The notes beneath the pieces were generated by a model, which ran no database searches, was not told the origin of the DNA, and saw only the letters and a program-made list of their open reading frames with translations. A DNA stretch of 64,000 nucleotides from Synechococcus sp. KORDI-52 (lineage in GTDB: Bacteria; Cyanobacteriota; Cyanobacteriia; PCC-6307; Cyanobiaceae), in assembly GCF_000737595.1 (NCBI RefSeq), contig NZ_CP006271.1:1488001-1552000 (forward strand). The letters are read 5' to 3'. Below are positions 54,255 to 62,120 of this stretch, in pieces; within the stretch, counting starts at the first letter, position 1, and every line of letters begins with the position of its first letter. A program made the position numbers and the translations under genes.

Positions 54255-54481
54255 CAGTTGATGAGTTGCGCAGCGACCTGACGGCCCGGCTTGGTGAGCA
54301 GGTCGAGCAGGTGTTCACCCGGGATGGATCCCCTGTCGACGACCTCAGCGAGCTCTACCAGCCATCCCCGGCCGGCTTTGGCGGCCAGCTGCGGCTGAAA
54401 CGGGGGCGGTGCCTGGCCTGGGAGCTATGGCTGGAAGACGGCGACTCCTGGAACTTTCACGCAGTCGACCTGGTTGATTGA
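54251..54481 (+). CDS. Small hypothetical protein
   Basis: A 76-residue protein with a helical start (MTVDELRSDLTARLGEQVEQ) and a Trp-rich end (LAWELWLEDGDSWNFH). GTG 54251 overlaps the stop of the previous gene by four bases, so both are probably made together. No family recognised. Confidence 0.6.
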   Translation: MTVDELRSDLTARLGEQVEQVFTRDGSPVDDLSELYQPSPAGFGGQLRLKRGRCLAWELWLEDGDSWNFHAVDLVD

Positions 54482-54490
54482 GCAGGCTGA

Positions 54491-54964
54491 TCAAAGCGTC
54501 TGCGGATCGAGGCGACTGGGGCGATAGGAGAGCAGGAATTTCTGCTCGTCATTGCCTTTTCGTTTCACAGCGGTGATCAGGTCTTCGCCGGTGTTCCAGA
54601 CCCAGATCTGATCGTTGTGGTCAGTCTCTTCAATGCTTGTGCTCAGCGGCGCACCATGGCGGGCCCGCAATCCGGCCAGCACTTCCGTCATGTCATCCAT
54701 GGAGAACTCATAGGCGAGCCACTGCAAGCCCTTGTGCTGGCTCAATTCGAAGGTGACCCGGGAGACCGGCAGTCGATCCAGCAGCACATCATGCGCTTCG
54801 AATCTGACTTGCGGTTGCGCTCCGATCGGTTTGGCCTGGCCTAGATGAGCATGCACCTGCTCCAGCGGCATACCCCAGGCCAAACCTTCCACGCAGGCTG
54901 AGGCAGGGCTCCCCTGAAGGACCACGACGATCACCGCCATCAGGGCAATCAGGAGAAATCTCAC
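54491..54964 (-). CDS. Secreted hypothetical protein
   Basis: A 157-residue protein with a signal segment (about 1-24, ending ASA-C) followed by CVEGLAWGMPLEQVHAHLG, a type seen in small periplasmic proteins. No family recognised. GTG 54964 is a guess; the frame is open to 55087. It is convergent with the small pair upstream and divergent from petJ. Confidence 0.6.
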   Translation of the reverse strand: MRFLLIALMAVIVVVLQGSPASACVEGLAWGMPLEQVHAHLGQAKPIGAQPQVRFEAHDVLLDRLPVSRVTFELSQHKGLQWLAYEFSMDDMTEVLAGLRARHGAPLSTSIEETDHNDQIWVWNTGEDLITAVKRKGNDEQKFLLSYRPSRLDPQTL

Positions 54965-55105
54965 TGGTGTTTTGCCCCGTGACGCGTTGAACCCATTGTG
55001 CAGAGATTCCCAGGGCGCCTCACCAAAGAGAGTTGAAGAATCGTGTTCGACTGATGCCCTTGCTGATCCTTTCGAACGAAGCTGCATGAGTCAAATGACC
55101 TACCG

Positions 55106-55447
55106 ATGCGTCACTTTCTTTCCCTTGCTTTGGCCGCTTTGATCGCGTTGTTCTCGCCGTCCATGGTTTCAGCGGCAGATGTGGCGCATGGTGAGCAGGT
55201 GTTTTCGTCCAATTGCGCGGCATGCCACATCGGCGGCGGCAACGTTGTCAACGGTCAGCGCACGCTTCAGCAGGATGACCTCAAGGCCTACCTCGCCAAT
55301 TACAACGAGGGTCATGAAGAAGCCATTGCCTATCAGGTCACCAACGGAAAGAACGGCATGCCTGCATTTGGTCCAAACCTGAGTGAGGCCGACATTGCTG
55401 ATGTGGCTGCCTACGTCGAGTCCAAGTCGGTGAACGGCTGGGCCTGA
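55106..55447 (+). CDS. petJ: Cytochrome c6
   Basis: A 113-residue soluble c-type cytochrome carrying electrons from cytochrome b6f to photosystem I or oxidase. Residues 1-23 are a signal peptide (SMVSA-ADV). The heme site CAACH is about residues 37-41, and the axial Met is in KNGMPAFG. A terminator follows the stop. Standard length; assignment is firm. Confidence 0.96.
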   Translation: MRHFLSLALAALIALFSPSMVSAADVAHGEQVFSSNCAACHIGGGNVVNGQRTLQQDDLKAYLANYNEGHEEAIAYQVTNGKNGMPAFGPNLSEADIADVAAYVESKSVNGWA

Positions 55448-55492
55448 CCTTCAGCTCTTCAGAGCTAAATCTCTGAGAGATCATCAGTTTTG

Positions 55493-55530
55493 AAACCCCC
55501 TGATTGGATCATCGATCAGGGGGTTTTTTT
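55493..55530 (+). terminator. Intrinsic terminator after petJ
   Basis: A hairpin with arms CCCCCTGAT (55496-55504) and ATCAGGGGG (55515-55523), with a T-run to 55530. It separates petJ from the riboswitch. Confidence 0.85.
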
Positions 55531-55566
55531 AGTTATTAATTGGCGTCTTTTGCAGCGATCTGTAGT

Positions 55567-55697
55567 GTGGTTCTCTGGTTTCAGCGGGGATCAGCCGCTG
55601 AAGGAAACGGGGAAAGCGCGGTGAGAATCCGCCACTGTCCCGCAGCTGTGAACCATCGGCCTAACGCCGAGGTCAGTCAGAACGCCCGCCAGACCTC
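55567..55697 (+). promoter_or_regulatory. Cobalamin (B12) riboswitch upstream of hupE
   Basis: The conserved core is present: GGGAA-type loop (GGGGAAAGC), CGGTGAGAATCCGCCACTG, TCCCGCAGCTGTGA, and the B12-box-like GTCAGTCAGAACGCCCGCC. An outer stem is possible between TCTCTGG near the 5' end and CCAGA at the 3' end. It ends about 18 bases before the ATG, favouring control of translation, though transcription control is not excluded. It should lower hupE expression when cobalamin is plentiful. Confidence 0.9.
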
Positions 55698-55714
55698 CAA
55701 ACGACGCGGATCGT

Positions 55715-56350
55715 ATGAACGCACTTTCTAAAGCCAGCCCCGTGCTGAGGGCTGGTGTGATCTCCACTGCGGGATTGCTCGGGCTTTCCCTGTTCAACCC
55801 GGCTTATGCCCATCACCCTTTCGGGATGGGAGAGAGCACCGCTCTGACTCCATGGCAGGGCTTGCTGAGTGGAATCGGTCACCCTCTGCTTGGACCAGAC
55901 CATTTCTTGTTTCTGCTGGCCATCGCCTTCATCGGCTTGCAACGTCCCCGGGCCTGGGTGATTCCTCTGCTGGCAGCTGGTTTGGGCGGCAGCGTTTTGT
56001 CTCAGTTCATCCCCCTGCCTGAGGCTGTCGCTCCCTGGGCGGAAGCATTGGTGTCCCTCAGCCTGGTGGTGGAGGGTTTGATCGCTCTCACCGTGGCCTC
56101 CACCCGTTGGTTGCTGCCGCTGGTGGCTCTGCACGGTTTTCTGCTGGGCAGCACCATCGTTGGCGCGGAACCCACCCCGCTGCTCACCTATTTCCTGGGC
56201 CTGCTGATTGGCCAGGGCGCGCTGCTTCTGTTGGTGACCAGCTGGTCCAAGTCCCTGCTGGAGCGCCTCGGCTCCCAGGGGCAACGACTTGGTGCCGGAA
56301 TCTGGATCGGCATCGGCATGGCATTTGCCTGGGTGGCCCTGATCGACTGA
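55715..56350 (+). CDS. hupE: HupE/UreJ family cobalt permease
   Basis: A 211-residue membrane protein with a signal segment followed by a His-rich start (AHHPFGMG) and about six helices. The motif GIGHPLLGPDHFLFLLAIAF is the family signature. HupE/UreJ proteins transport nickel or cobalt; the cobalamin riboswitch directly upstream points to cobalt. A terminator follows. Confidence 0.9.
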   Translation: MNALSKASPVLRAGVISTAGLLGLSLFNPAYAHHPFGMGESTALTPWQGLLSGIGHPLLGPDHFLFLLAIAFIGLQRPRAWVIPLLAAGLGGSVLSQFIPLPEAVAPWAEALVSLSLVVEGLIALTVASTRWLLPLVALHGFLLGSTIVGAEPTPLLTYFLGLLIGQGALLLLVTSWSKSLLERLGSQGQRLGAGIWIGIGMAFAWVALID

Positions 56351-56379
56351 TCGCAGGCACGTCCGCTTACTACCGATCA

Positions 56380-56407
56380 CCCCAGAGATCACATCTGGGG
56401 TTTTTTT
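56380..56407 (+). terminator. Intrinsic terminator after hupE
   Basis: A hairpin formed by CCCCAGA and TCTGGGG with an eight-base loop, followed by TTTTTTT. It ends the hupE message and lies just ahead of the porin gene start. Confidence 0.85.
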
Positions 56408-56421
56408 GTCTCTTCCTATCC

Positions 56422-57966
56422 ATGAAGCATCTCCAGCACCTGCTAGTGGCTCCTGCCGCTCTTGGCCTTCTGGCTAGTGGCGCCAATGCCGCCGAGCTGA
56501 ACATCAACGGTGTTTCTGAGTACGCATCGGCTGACCAAGTCACCAGCGTCACCCAGTTCTCCGACGTCTACCCCACTGACTGGGCCTATCAAGCTCTGGC
56601 CAACCTGGTGGAGCAGTACGGCTGCGTTGCCGGCTCCAACGGCACCTTCCGTGGCAACCGGGCGATGACCCGCTACGAAGCGGCTGCCTTGCTGAACGCC
56701 TGCCTCGACCGGATCACTGAAGTGACCGACGAGCTGCGTCGCCTGCTCAAGGAATTTGAAACCGAGCTGGCCATCCTCAAGGGTCGCGTTGACGGCCTCG
56801 AGGCCCGTGTCGGCGAACTGGAAGCCACCCAGTTCTCCACCACCACCAAGCTCTCTGGTCTGGCGACTTTTGTTGTGGGAGCCAATCGCTTCTCTGGCTC
56901 AGCGTCGAGACTTCGTTCAGACAGCAATGCCGAGTTCGGCGGCACCGTCTTCAATTACGACCTGCAGCTGGCTCTGGAGACCTCCTTCAGTGGCAAGGAC
57001 CAGCTCACCACCGTGCTTCGTGCGGGCAACTTTGATGGTGATCGGAATGTGTTCGGCAGCGGTGGGCCGTCAGGGCTTGCCACGCTGGAAACGGCCTATC
57101 AGGAGGGTGATCAACCGAATCAGCTGGCGATCGACAAGCTGTTTTATTCCTTTCCCGTTGGGGAGTCCATCACCATCACAGCGGGTCCGTTGGTGGGGCA
57201 GGAAGACATGCTCCCGGTGTGGCCCAGCGCCTATCCCAGTGACCCGATTCTGGATGTGCTGACCCTCAACGGAGCACCTGCCGCCTACAACAAGAACCTG
57301 GGTGCCGGTGCAGGCATCTCCTGGGCTGTCTCCAGTGGATTGCGTGCCTCAGCCAACTACGTCTCGGCCAATGGAGCACTGAGCGATACCCGCAGCGGTG
57401 GTTTCGCCACTGATGAAGCGGCGGGCACTGGCACGGTCCAGTTGGGATGGGAGGCAGAGACTTGGAATGTGGCGGCGATCTATTCCCATATTCAGAACGG
57501 TCAGGATCTGATCGCATACGCCACACCGTTCACGCAGGACACGCTGGGTTCCCGTGGTGTCACCCATGCTTTTGGTCTTGGTGGTTCCTGGTCTCCGGAT
57601 GACAGCGGTTGGCTTCCCTCGGTGTCTCTGGGATGGGGCATCAATCAATCCGACACCCAGCGCAAGGGCCAGGTGAGCACGAGTCAGTCGTGGACGGTGG
57701 GGCTTGATTGGAACGACGTGTTCCTGGCGGGAAACAATGCCGGTATGGCTGTGGGTCAACCCGTTTTCGCGACGGATCTGCGTGGTGGTGACACCCCGGA
57801 CGATGGTCAGTTCATCTGGGAGTGGTGGTATCAGTTCCAGTTGACCGACAACATCAGCATCACCCCGGCGCTGTTTTATCTGTCGCGACCCATGGGTGAG
57901 CTCACACCCAAGGGCTCAACGTTCCAGCAACTGGGTGGTTTGATCAAGACCACATTTGTGTTCTGA
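56422..57966 (+). CDS. SomA-type porin with SLH domain (iron-uptake porin family)
   Basis: A 514-residue outer-membrane protein. Signal peptide residues 1-23 (ANA-AEL); SLH domain about 46-105; coiled coil about 105-135; beta-barrel to the C-terminal FVF. The SLH domain anchors to the cell wall, and such porins let inorganic nutrients through, with iron uptake proposed for relatives. In its SLH motif a codon is missing compared with the copy at 62121-63656 (GSNGTF instead of GYPNGTF). ATG 56422 begins the signal peptide. An inverted near-identical DNA arm matches the other porin. Confidence 0.88.
   Translation: MKHLQHLLVAPAALGLLASGANAAELNINGVSEYASADQVTSVTQFSDVYPTDWAYQALANLVEQYGCVAGSNGTFRGNRAMTRYEAAALLNACLDRITEVTDELRRLLKEFETELAILKGRVDGLEARVGELEATQFSTTTKLSGLATFVVGANRFSGSASRLRSDSNAEFGGTVFNYDLQLALETSFSGKDQLTTVLRAGNFDGDRNVFGSGGPSGLATLETAYQEGDQPNQLAIDKLFYSFPVGESITITAGPLVGQEDMLPVWPSAYPSDPILDVLTLNGAPAAYNKNLGAGAGISWAVSSGLRASANYVSANGALSDTRSGGFATDEAAGTGTVQLGWEAETWNVAAIYSHIQNGQDLIAYATPFTQDTLGSRGVTHAFGLGGSWSPDDSGWLPSVSLGWGINQSDTQRKGQVSTSQSWTVGLDWNDVFLAGNNAGMAVGQPVFATDLRGGDTPDDGQFIWEWWYQFQLTDNISITPALFYLSRPMGELTPKGSTFQQLGGLIKTTFVF
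56530..56853 (+). repeat. Inverted repeat arm 1 (porin SLH/coiled-coil coding region)
   Basis: This 324-base segment is nearly identical to the reverse complement of 63222-63548 (327 bases), with few silent differences and one codon deletion. The two arms are about 6.4 kb apart in inverted orientation, so homologous exchange could convert one copy or invert the iron region. Confidence 0.85.
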
Positions 57967-58162
57967 GCGATGGATCAATGATGACGTCTTTGCGTTGCAA
58001 CAGGTCAACCCTGATGGGACGACTCCGTTGAACCTGGCATTGCCCAGCGATTACGCCAATGCTTCGGATTCAGGGAGACGTCCATTTGCTCCGCACGCTG
58101 CTGCTGCATGCCAACGCTCAAGCGTTGGCTGCAGTTGAGAAAAGCCCCCATCCCAGGACTCT
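57967..58162. other. Leader of the regulator gene, left part
   Basis: About 196 bases after the first porin. I see no clear gene, and no terminator hairpin that I can support. The operator pair begins at 58164. Confidence 0.4.
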
Positions 58163-58163
58163 T

Positions 58164-58221
58164 ATTGAGAATGACTTGCAATATCGACAGGGACTCTGTA
58201 CTGTTGCGAGTAATTCTCAAT
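58164..58221. promoter_or_regulatory. Pair of inverted 18-bp operator-like motifs
   Basis: Site 1 (58164-58181) reads ATTGAGAATGACTTGCAA. Site 2 (58204-58221) is its near reverse complement (ATTGAGAATTACTCGCAA on the other strand). Centres are 40 bases apart, about four helical turns. The TGAGAAT half resembles a Fur half-site. The pair precedes the regulator start by 11 bases, suggesting Fur control or autoregulation. Confidence 0.6.
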
Positions 58222-58232
58222 CGCGATAGGTC

Positions 58233-58835
58233 GTGACGGCATCTGCTTACCGTTTTCTGTCGGACAACCCGACTGCTCCTCTGAGCATGCCTCGGTCGCA
58301 GACCGTGCTGATTGATCCCGCAGGCCGTGATCAGGCCACTGTTCTTGAGGTGATTGAAGGGGCGTGCCGAGTGTATTGCCCCTGTGAAGAAACGGAGGGA
58401 ATGACCCTGGCGTTTCTGCAGTCGGGAGATCGCCTGCGGACCGATCGTCTCTGCAGTGATGGCGTTTGCATTGAGGCGCTTACCGCCTTGAAATTTCGGC
58501 GTGATGCTGTCTCAGCCGACGAGCTGGGTCTTGACGCAGTGAATGAATGGACATTGCAGCTCCTGCGAGTCCGCCATCTCGGTCAGGCAGAGCAGCGTCT
58601 TCACGCTCTTTTGGCCCTTTTGGTGAACCGATTAGGTGTGCGCTGCAGCGATTGTTATCAGCTTCCTTTCCGTCTCACTCATGATCGCTTTGGTGAGCTG
58701 ATTGGTGCTACACGGGTAACCACAACGCGTCTTCTCTCGAAATGGCGACAAGCAGATCTTGTGGCCATGGCGTCTGGAGATGTCACCATGCGGATTTCAC
58801 CTGAGCTCATCAATTCTTCACCACTCCAATTCTGA
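58233..58835 (+). CDS. Crp/Fnr-family transcription regulator, cysteine-rich
   Basis: A 200-residue regulator. The N-terminal half keeps the Crp/Fnr beta-roll shape (GACRVYCPCEETEGMTLAFLQSGDRL), but the cyclic-nucleotide pocket is not obvious. The C-terminal part has a winged helix (HDRFGELIGATRVTTTRLLSKW). Seven cysteines (45, 49, 51, 74, 79, 138 and 141) could bind a metal or an Fe-S cluster. It lies among iron genes and under paired operator-like motifs, so iron-responsive control is a reasonable inference. GTG 58233 is the start. Confidence 0.8.
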   Translation: MTASAYRFLSDNPTAPLSMPRSQTVLIDPAGRDQATVLEVIEGACRVYCPCEETEGMTLAFLQSGDRLRTDRLCSDGVCIEALTALKFRRDAVSADELGLDAVNEWTLQLLRVRHLGQAEQRLHALLALLVNRLGVRCSDCYQLPFRLTHDRFGELIGATRVTTTRLLSKWRQADLVAMASGDVTMRISPELINSSPLQF

Positions 58836-59190
58836 ATGTCGTGAACTCTTGCGGTTTGCTTGGTGACCTTTGCAGAGAAGTTGAATGGATTTGGCGGCGT
58901 ATACAGTGCGCCAGCCGTTCCATCCAACGATGCCAGGATCAGCGATTAGAACAACGTCTCGTTGCAGAGATATCTATTCACCGTAATAGGTGTTTAACCA
59001 TAAAAGGTCTTTTGCCTGAAATAAATTACTATTTCAAATCTCATTCGATTCAAACGTTTTTGCTTGAAGAGTTGCTTCGGCGATGTCTGATTGCAACTCA
59101 AGTTGCTTGTTAGATGCACTGAATAAAGTTAGAGAAACACTTGGATTTGTTGGGATTCAATCGGGCTTGTTTTATTGGTTTCTACTATCC
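58836..59190. other. AT-rich intergenic stretch
   Basis: About 355 bases between the regulator and ferritin. A short open frame at 58841-59113 has no ribosome-binding site and an odd Cys-rich composition, so I do not call it. No RNA or terminator recognised. Confidence 0.45.
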
Positions 59191-59769
59191 TTAAAGAGAT
59201 GCAGGTTTATTGTTGCCTTGATCAAGCTCGTTGTCAATCAGCAGCAGGGCTGCTGATTGATTGTCTGCAAACTTTACTCGTCCCAGTAGGTGTGCAAATT
59301 CATGCTCTGATTGTGTCTGCATCTCCACCATTGAGTCAAGAAACACTGTTGTTCTTGTGTCGTTTGTACGCTCCGCCATGGAATACAGCTGTTGTAAAGA
59401 GGCTGTGACGTCAACTTCCATTTGGAATGCCGACGCCATTACATCAGCTGGAGATGACCAGCTTTGCAAGGGGGCATCCACTACTTTCAATTCAACGCTT
59501 TGTCCTCTCGCGATGATGTATTCGGCAAACTTTGCAGCGTGCTCATGTTCACTATGGGACTCGTCGCGGAAGAATCTTGAGAATCCCCGTAATTCACGTT
59601 CAGCAAACCAGATTGCTGCCGCGAAATAGGACGCGTGGGCTTGCCTCTCCATATTGAGATGAGCCTGGATAGCGTTCAGCAGATCAGTATCAATTGCTTC
59701 GGCAATCGCCCGGCCTGCTGGACCGCAAACAATCGAAGATACAGGGCTTGAATTAGATGTTGGAAGCAT
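59191..59769 (-). CDS. Ferritin (SynFtn-like)
   Basis: A 192-residue iron-storage protein. The four-helix ferritin pattern shows ferroxidase-site residues Glu41 with Tyr48, Glu57, and the ExxH pair around Glu74-His77 in HSEHEHAAKF, plus a later Glu in MQTQSEHEF. Similar to the ferritin described from marine Synechococcus. Two Fur-like boxes lie upstream (59849-59880). It is oriented toward the regulator. Confidence 0.9.
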   Translation of the reverse strand: MLPTSNSSPVSSIVCGPAGRAIAEAIDTDLLNAIQAHLNMERQAHASYFAAAIWFAERELRGFSRFFRDESHSEHEHAAKFAEYIIARGQSVELKVVDAPLQSWSSPADVMASAFQMEVDVTASLQQLYSMAERTNDTRTTVFLDSMVEMQTQSEHEFAHLLGRVKFADNQSAALLLIDNELDQGNNKPASL

Positions 59770-59848
59770 TTCTTACCCGTTAAAAATTGGATGATACACA
59801 CAAGCAAATTGAAATGCATGCTTGACGTGCCATATGCACCAAGTTAAA

Positions 59849-59880
59849 TGAGAGTCATTATCAATAGTTAATCACTCTCA
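59849..59880. promoter_or_regulatory. Two inverted Fur-like boxes upstream of ferritin
   Basis: Box 1 (59849-59863) reads TGAGAGTCATTATCA; box 2 (59866-59880) on the other strand reads TGAGAGTGATTAACT. Centres are 17 bases apart. Both fit the 7-1-7 Fur shape imperfectly. They lie about 80 bases upstream of the ferritin start and just past the futA stop. Confidence 0.6.
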
Positions 59881-59914
59881 GGGTTTGCTTCTGAAGCTGG
59901 CTTAAAATTGATCC

Positions 59915-60919
59915 TTAATGCCAGCCGGCCTGCGCCATGATGGCCACCGCTTTCTTCTGGTTGGCTCCGATGGCGCTTATCGCAACGTTGTCCGGAGTGA
60001 ATCCCCCGAACTCTTTCAAAACCGTTGATGAACCCTGACTCTTCAACGGGTATTCATAGGTGGGGCCTGCGAGGGCTTTGCTTCCTTGGGGAGATGAAAG
60101 AAATTCAATCAGCTTCAGCGCTTCGCTTTTGTTTTTGGCTGACTTGGCAATTCCAGCAGCACTGATGTTGACATGGGCTGGATTGGGCATGATGAGCTTG
60201 ACGTTTTGAGCCAGTTTTTGATCACCACTGCCATTGTCACCTGCCTTCATTCTCGCCAGGTAATAATGATTGACCACGCCAACCCCACATTTGCCTTGGC
60301 CAACAGCACGGATGAGAGACGTGTCTCCTGAGAAGAAGGGCTGCTTGACGTTACTCACCATCTTTTTGACCCAGCTGGATGCTCCAGCTTGCCCTTTTAA
60401 AACAATCTGGTCGGCAACAAGAGATTGGTTGTAGACATTCTTTCTTTTACGCAGGCAAAGTTTTCCTTTCAATTGCGGTTGGCCAAGGTCGTCGTAGGTG
60501 CGGATCTTGGAGGGATCGACGATGTTGGGGTTGACGATGATCGAGCGCACACGTCGTGTTAACCCAAACCAGCGGTTGGAAGGATCCCGATATCGCGCTG
60601 GGATGTTCGCTTGAAGGCTGCTGCTCTGAACAGACTGCAGCAATCCTGCCTTGGCCGCATCATTGATGCGTGCGGCATCCACCAACAGAATCAGATCCGC
60701 CTTTGAATTGCTTCCCTCACGTTTTAAACGTTCCACCAGCGAAATCCCGGTGGCCTCAATGAGCCGAACCTTGATACCGGTTTTTTCGCTAAAACGTTTA
60801 AAAACCTGTCGGTCAGTGTTGTAATGGCGGCCTGAGTAAACACGCACTTCCTGGGCACGAACAGCAGCGCATCCCATGATGGGAACGACAAGGCACAGGC
60901 CAGTGAAGACCTTCAACAT
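59915..60919 (-). CDS. futA: Iron(III) ABC transporter binding protein (FutA/IdiA)
   Basis: A 334-residue periplasmic protein. Signal segment about residues 1-22; mature start EVRVYSGRHYNTD, the FutA/IdiA opening with Tyr residues likely coordinating Fe. Further blocks are GISLVERLKREG, DLILLVDAARIN and a typical C-terminal GLTRRVRSIIVN region. ATG 60919 has GAGAG upstream; ATG 60934 is an alternative. The permease and ATPase are not in the window. An IMGC in the signal could be a lipobox, but the AxA-type cleavage fits better. Confidence 0.9.
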   Translation of the reverse strand: MLKVFTGLCLVVPIMGCAAVRAQEVRVYSGRHYNTDRQVFKRFSEKTGIKVRLIEATGISLVERLKREGSNSKADLILLVDAARINDAAKAGLLQSVQSSSLQANIPARYRDPSNRWFGLTRRVRSIIVNPNIVDPSKIRTYDDLGQPQLKGKLCLRKRKNVYNQSLVADQIVLKGQAGASSWVKKMVSNVKQPFFSGDTSLIRAVGQGKCGVGVVNHYYLARMKAGDNGSGDQKLAQNVKLIMPNPAHVNISAAGIAKSAKNKSEALKLIEFLSSPQGSKALAGPTYEYPLKSQGSSTVLKEFGGFTPDNVAISAIGANQKKAVAIMAQAGWH

Positions 60920-61016
60920 TGCTTCTCTCTTCATTTGACCATCATAGGTCTTGGAAGTGATCTCCCTGAGCCATTTTGTTTGTCGCTTTTGTATCATTTG
61001 GGCGACTGTCTAGGGT

Positions 61017-61709
61017 ATGGACAACGTTGTGCCCTTGTTACGGATGGATCATCTTGTGCGTCCATTGCTTTCACAGGCCAAGACTGACTCCATTTGTCAA
61101 CAACTGAGTGCCACCGACCTGCCTTGGCTGGACGGGAAACTGACGGCAGGGGAACAAGCAGCCTCGGTCAAAAAGAATCATCAACTCGATCCTGAATCCC
61201 CTCTAGCGAATCAGGTAGCCCATACGGTATCTGAGGCGTTAAAAGCGGATGCTTTGATCAGGAGCTTTGCCTTGATTCGTAAGGTCCACAGTGTCTTGAT
61301 CTCCTGTAGTGCCTTGGGTGATGGATATGGGTGGCATGTGGATAATCCGTTTTCTCGCTACGGCCGGCGAGACCTATCTTTTACTGTTTTTCTAAGTGAT
61401 AAGTCGTCTTATCAAGGGGGTATTTTGCAATTGCAGACTGGTCAGAATGGTGAGGAATTTCGTTGTTCAGCCGGTGAAGTGGTTGTTTATCCAAGCACCT
61501 GCTTGCATTGCGTTTCCCCGGTAACCGAAGGGACGCGGTACGCCTGTGTGGGTTGGATTGAAAGCTATGTCAAATCCGCTGAAGACCGTGCGTTGTTGTT
61601 CAGTCTTGATGCGGGAGCACGTGGACTCTTGGCCAAGCACGGACGATCCGATGAACTTGATCTTATGTTCCAGGCCTATTCCAATGCTGTGCGCCGTCTA
61701 TCCAATTGA
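61017..61709 (+). CDS. PKHD-type Fe(II)/2-oxoglutarate hydroxylase (PiuC/YbiX)
   Basis: A 230-residue dioxygenase with iron ligands His and Asp in GWHVDNPF and His in CLHCVSPV, and a 2-oxoglutarate-binding Arg in GTRYACVGW. PiuC proteins are linked to iron uptake regulons, often beside TonB receptors, though their substrates are unknown. Divergent from futA, about 97 bases apart. Family firm, role in iron metabolism inferred. Confidence 0.88.
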   Translation: MDNVVPLLRMDHLVRPLLSQAKTDSICQQLSATDLPWLDGKLTAGEQAASVKKNHQLDPESPLANQVAHTVSEALKADALIRSFALIRKVHSVLISCSALGDGYGWHVDNPFSRYGRRDLSFTVFLSDKSSYQGGILQLQTGQNGEEFRCSAGEVVVYPSTCLHCVSPVTEGTRYACVGWIESYVKSAEDRALLFSLDAGARGLLAKHGRSDELDLMFQAYSNAVRRLSN

Positions 61710-61796
61710 TGGTGTTGCAAATGATCATTGATTGTGACTCATCCGAGCCGCCACGGGTGCGAGTGTTGCATAGGATTGATTTTTGGATTGTGAGAC

Positions 61797-62027
61797 ATGC
61801 CCAAGCCCTCTGCGATCTCTGTGTTTCTGGCTGCGTCTTCTTTGCTGTTGGCGACAGCAGATCTACCGCTCGTCCAAGCCCAGGATGGCGGAGGCTTAAA
61901 GGAGTGGTCGACTGATCAGGACGTCGATGAGGACAGTGTGATGAATGATGAGGCGAAGGTTTTGGACCAAAAATCAAAACAAGAAAAGATTTGTGTTCCG
62001 ATCGGTGAAGGTGAGAACTGCTGGTGA
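61797..62027 (+). CDS. Small secreted protein with cysteine pair
   Basis: A 76-residue protein with a signal peptide (about 1-28, ending VQA-QDG) and an acidic mature part (KEWSTDQDVDEDSV) ending KICVPIGEGENCW with two cysteines nine residues apart. A terminator lies 49 bases downstream. No family recognised. Its place between PiuC-like and porin genes suggests an envelope role in iron handling, but nothing shows it. Confidence 0.6.
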   Translation: MPKPSAISVFLAASSLLLATADLPLVQAQDGGGLKEWSTDQDVDEDSVMNDEAKVLDQKSKQEKICVPIGEGENCW

Positions 62028-62075
62028 TTCTTATCCCTTGGTCCAGGTTGACAGGGATCGAAGCTTCTTTTGAGT

Positions 62076-62104
62076 AAAAAAAGCGCCCCGAGGGGCGCTT
62101 TTTG
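62076..62104. terminator. Bidirectional intrinsic terminator
   Basis: A hairpin AAGCGCCCC...GGGGCGCTT with A-run on its left and T-run on its right. It can end the small secreted gene and the convergent second porin. Confidence 0.88.
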
Positions 62105-62120
62105 TTTGATGAGACGATGA

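Noticed and set aside
58841-59113. A 90-residue open frame after the Crp/Fnr-like gene
   Set aside because: GTG start with no ribosome-binding site, odd Cys/Arg composition and no recognisable domain; it lies in an AT-rich gap.
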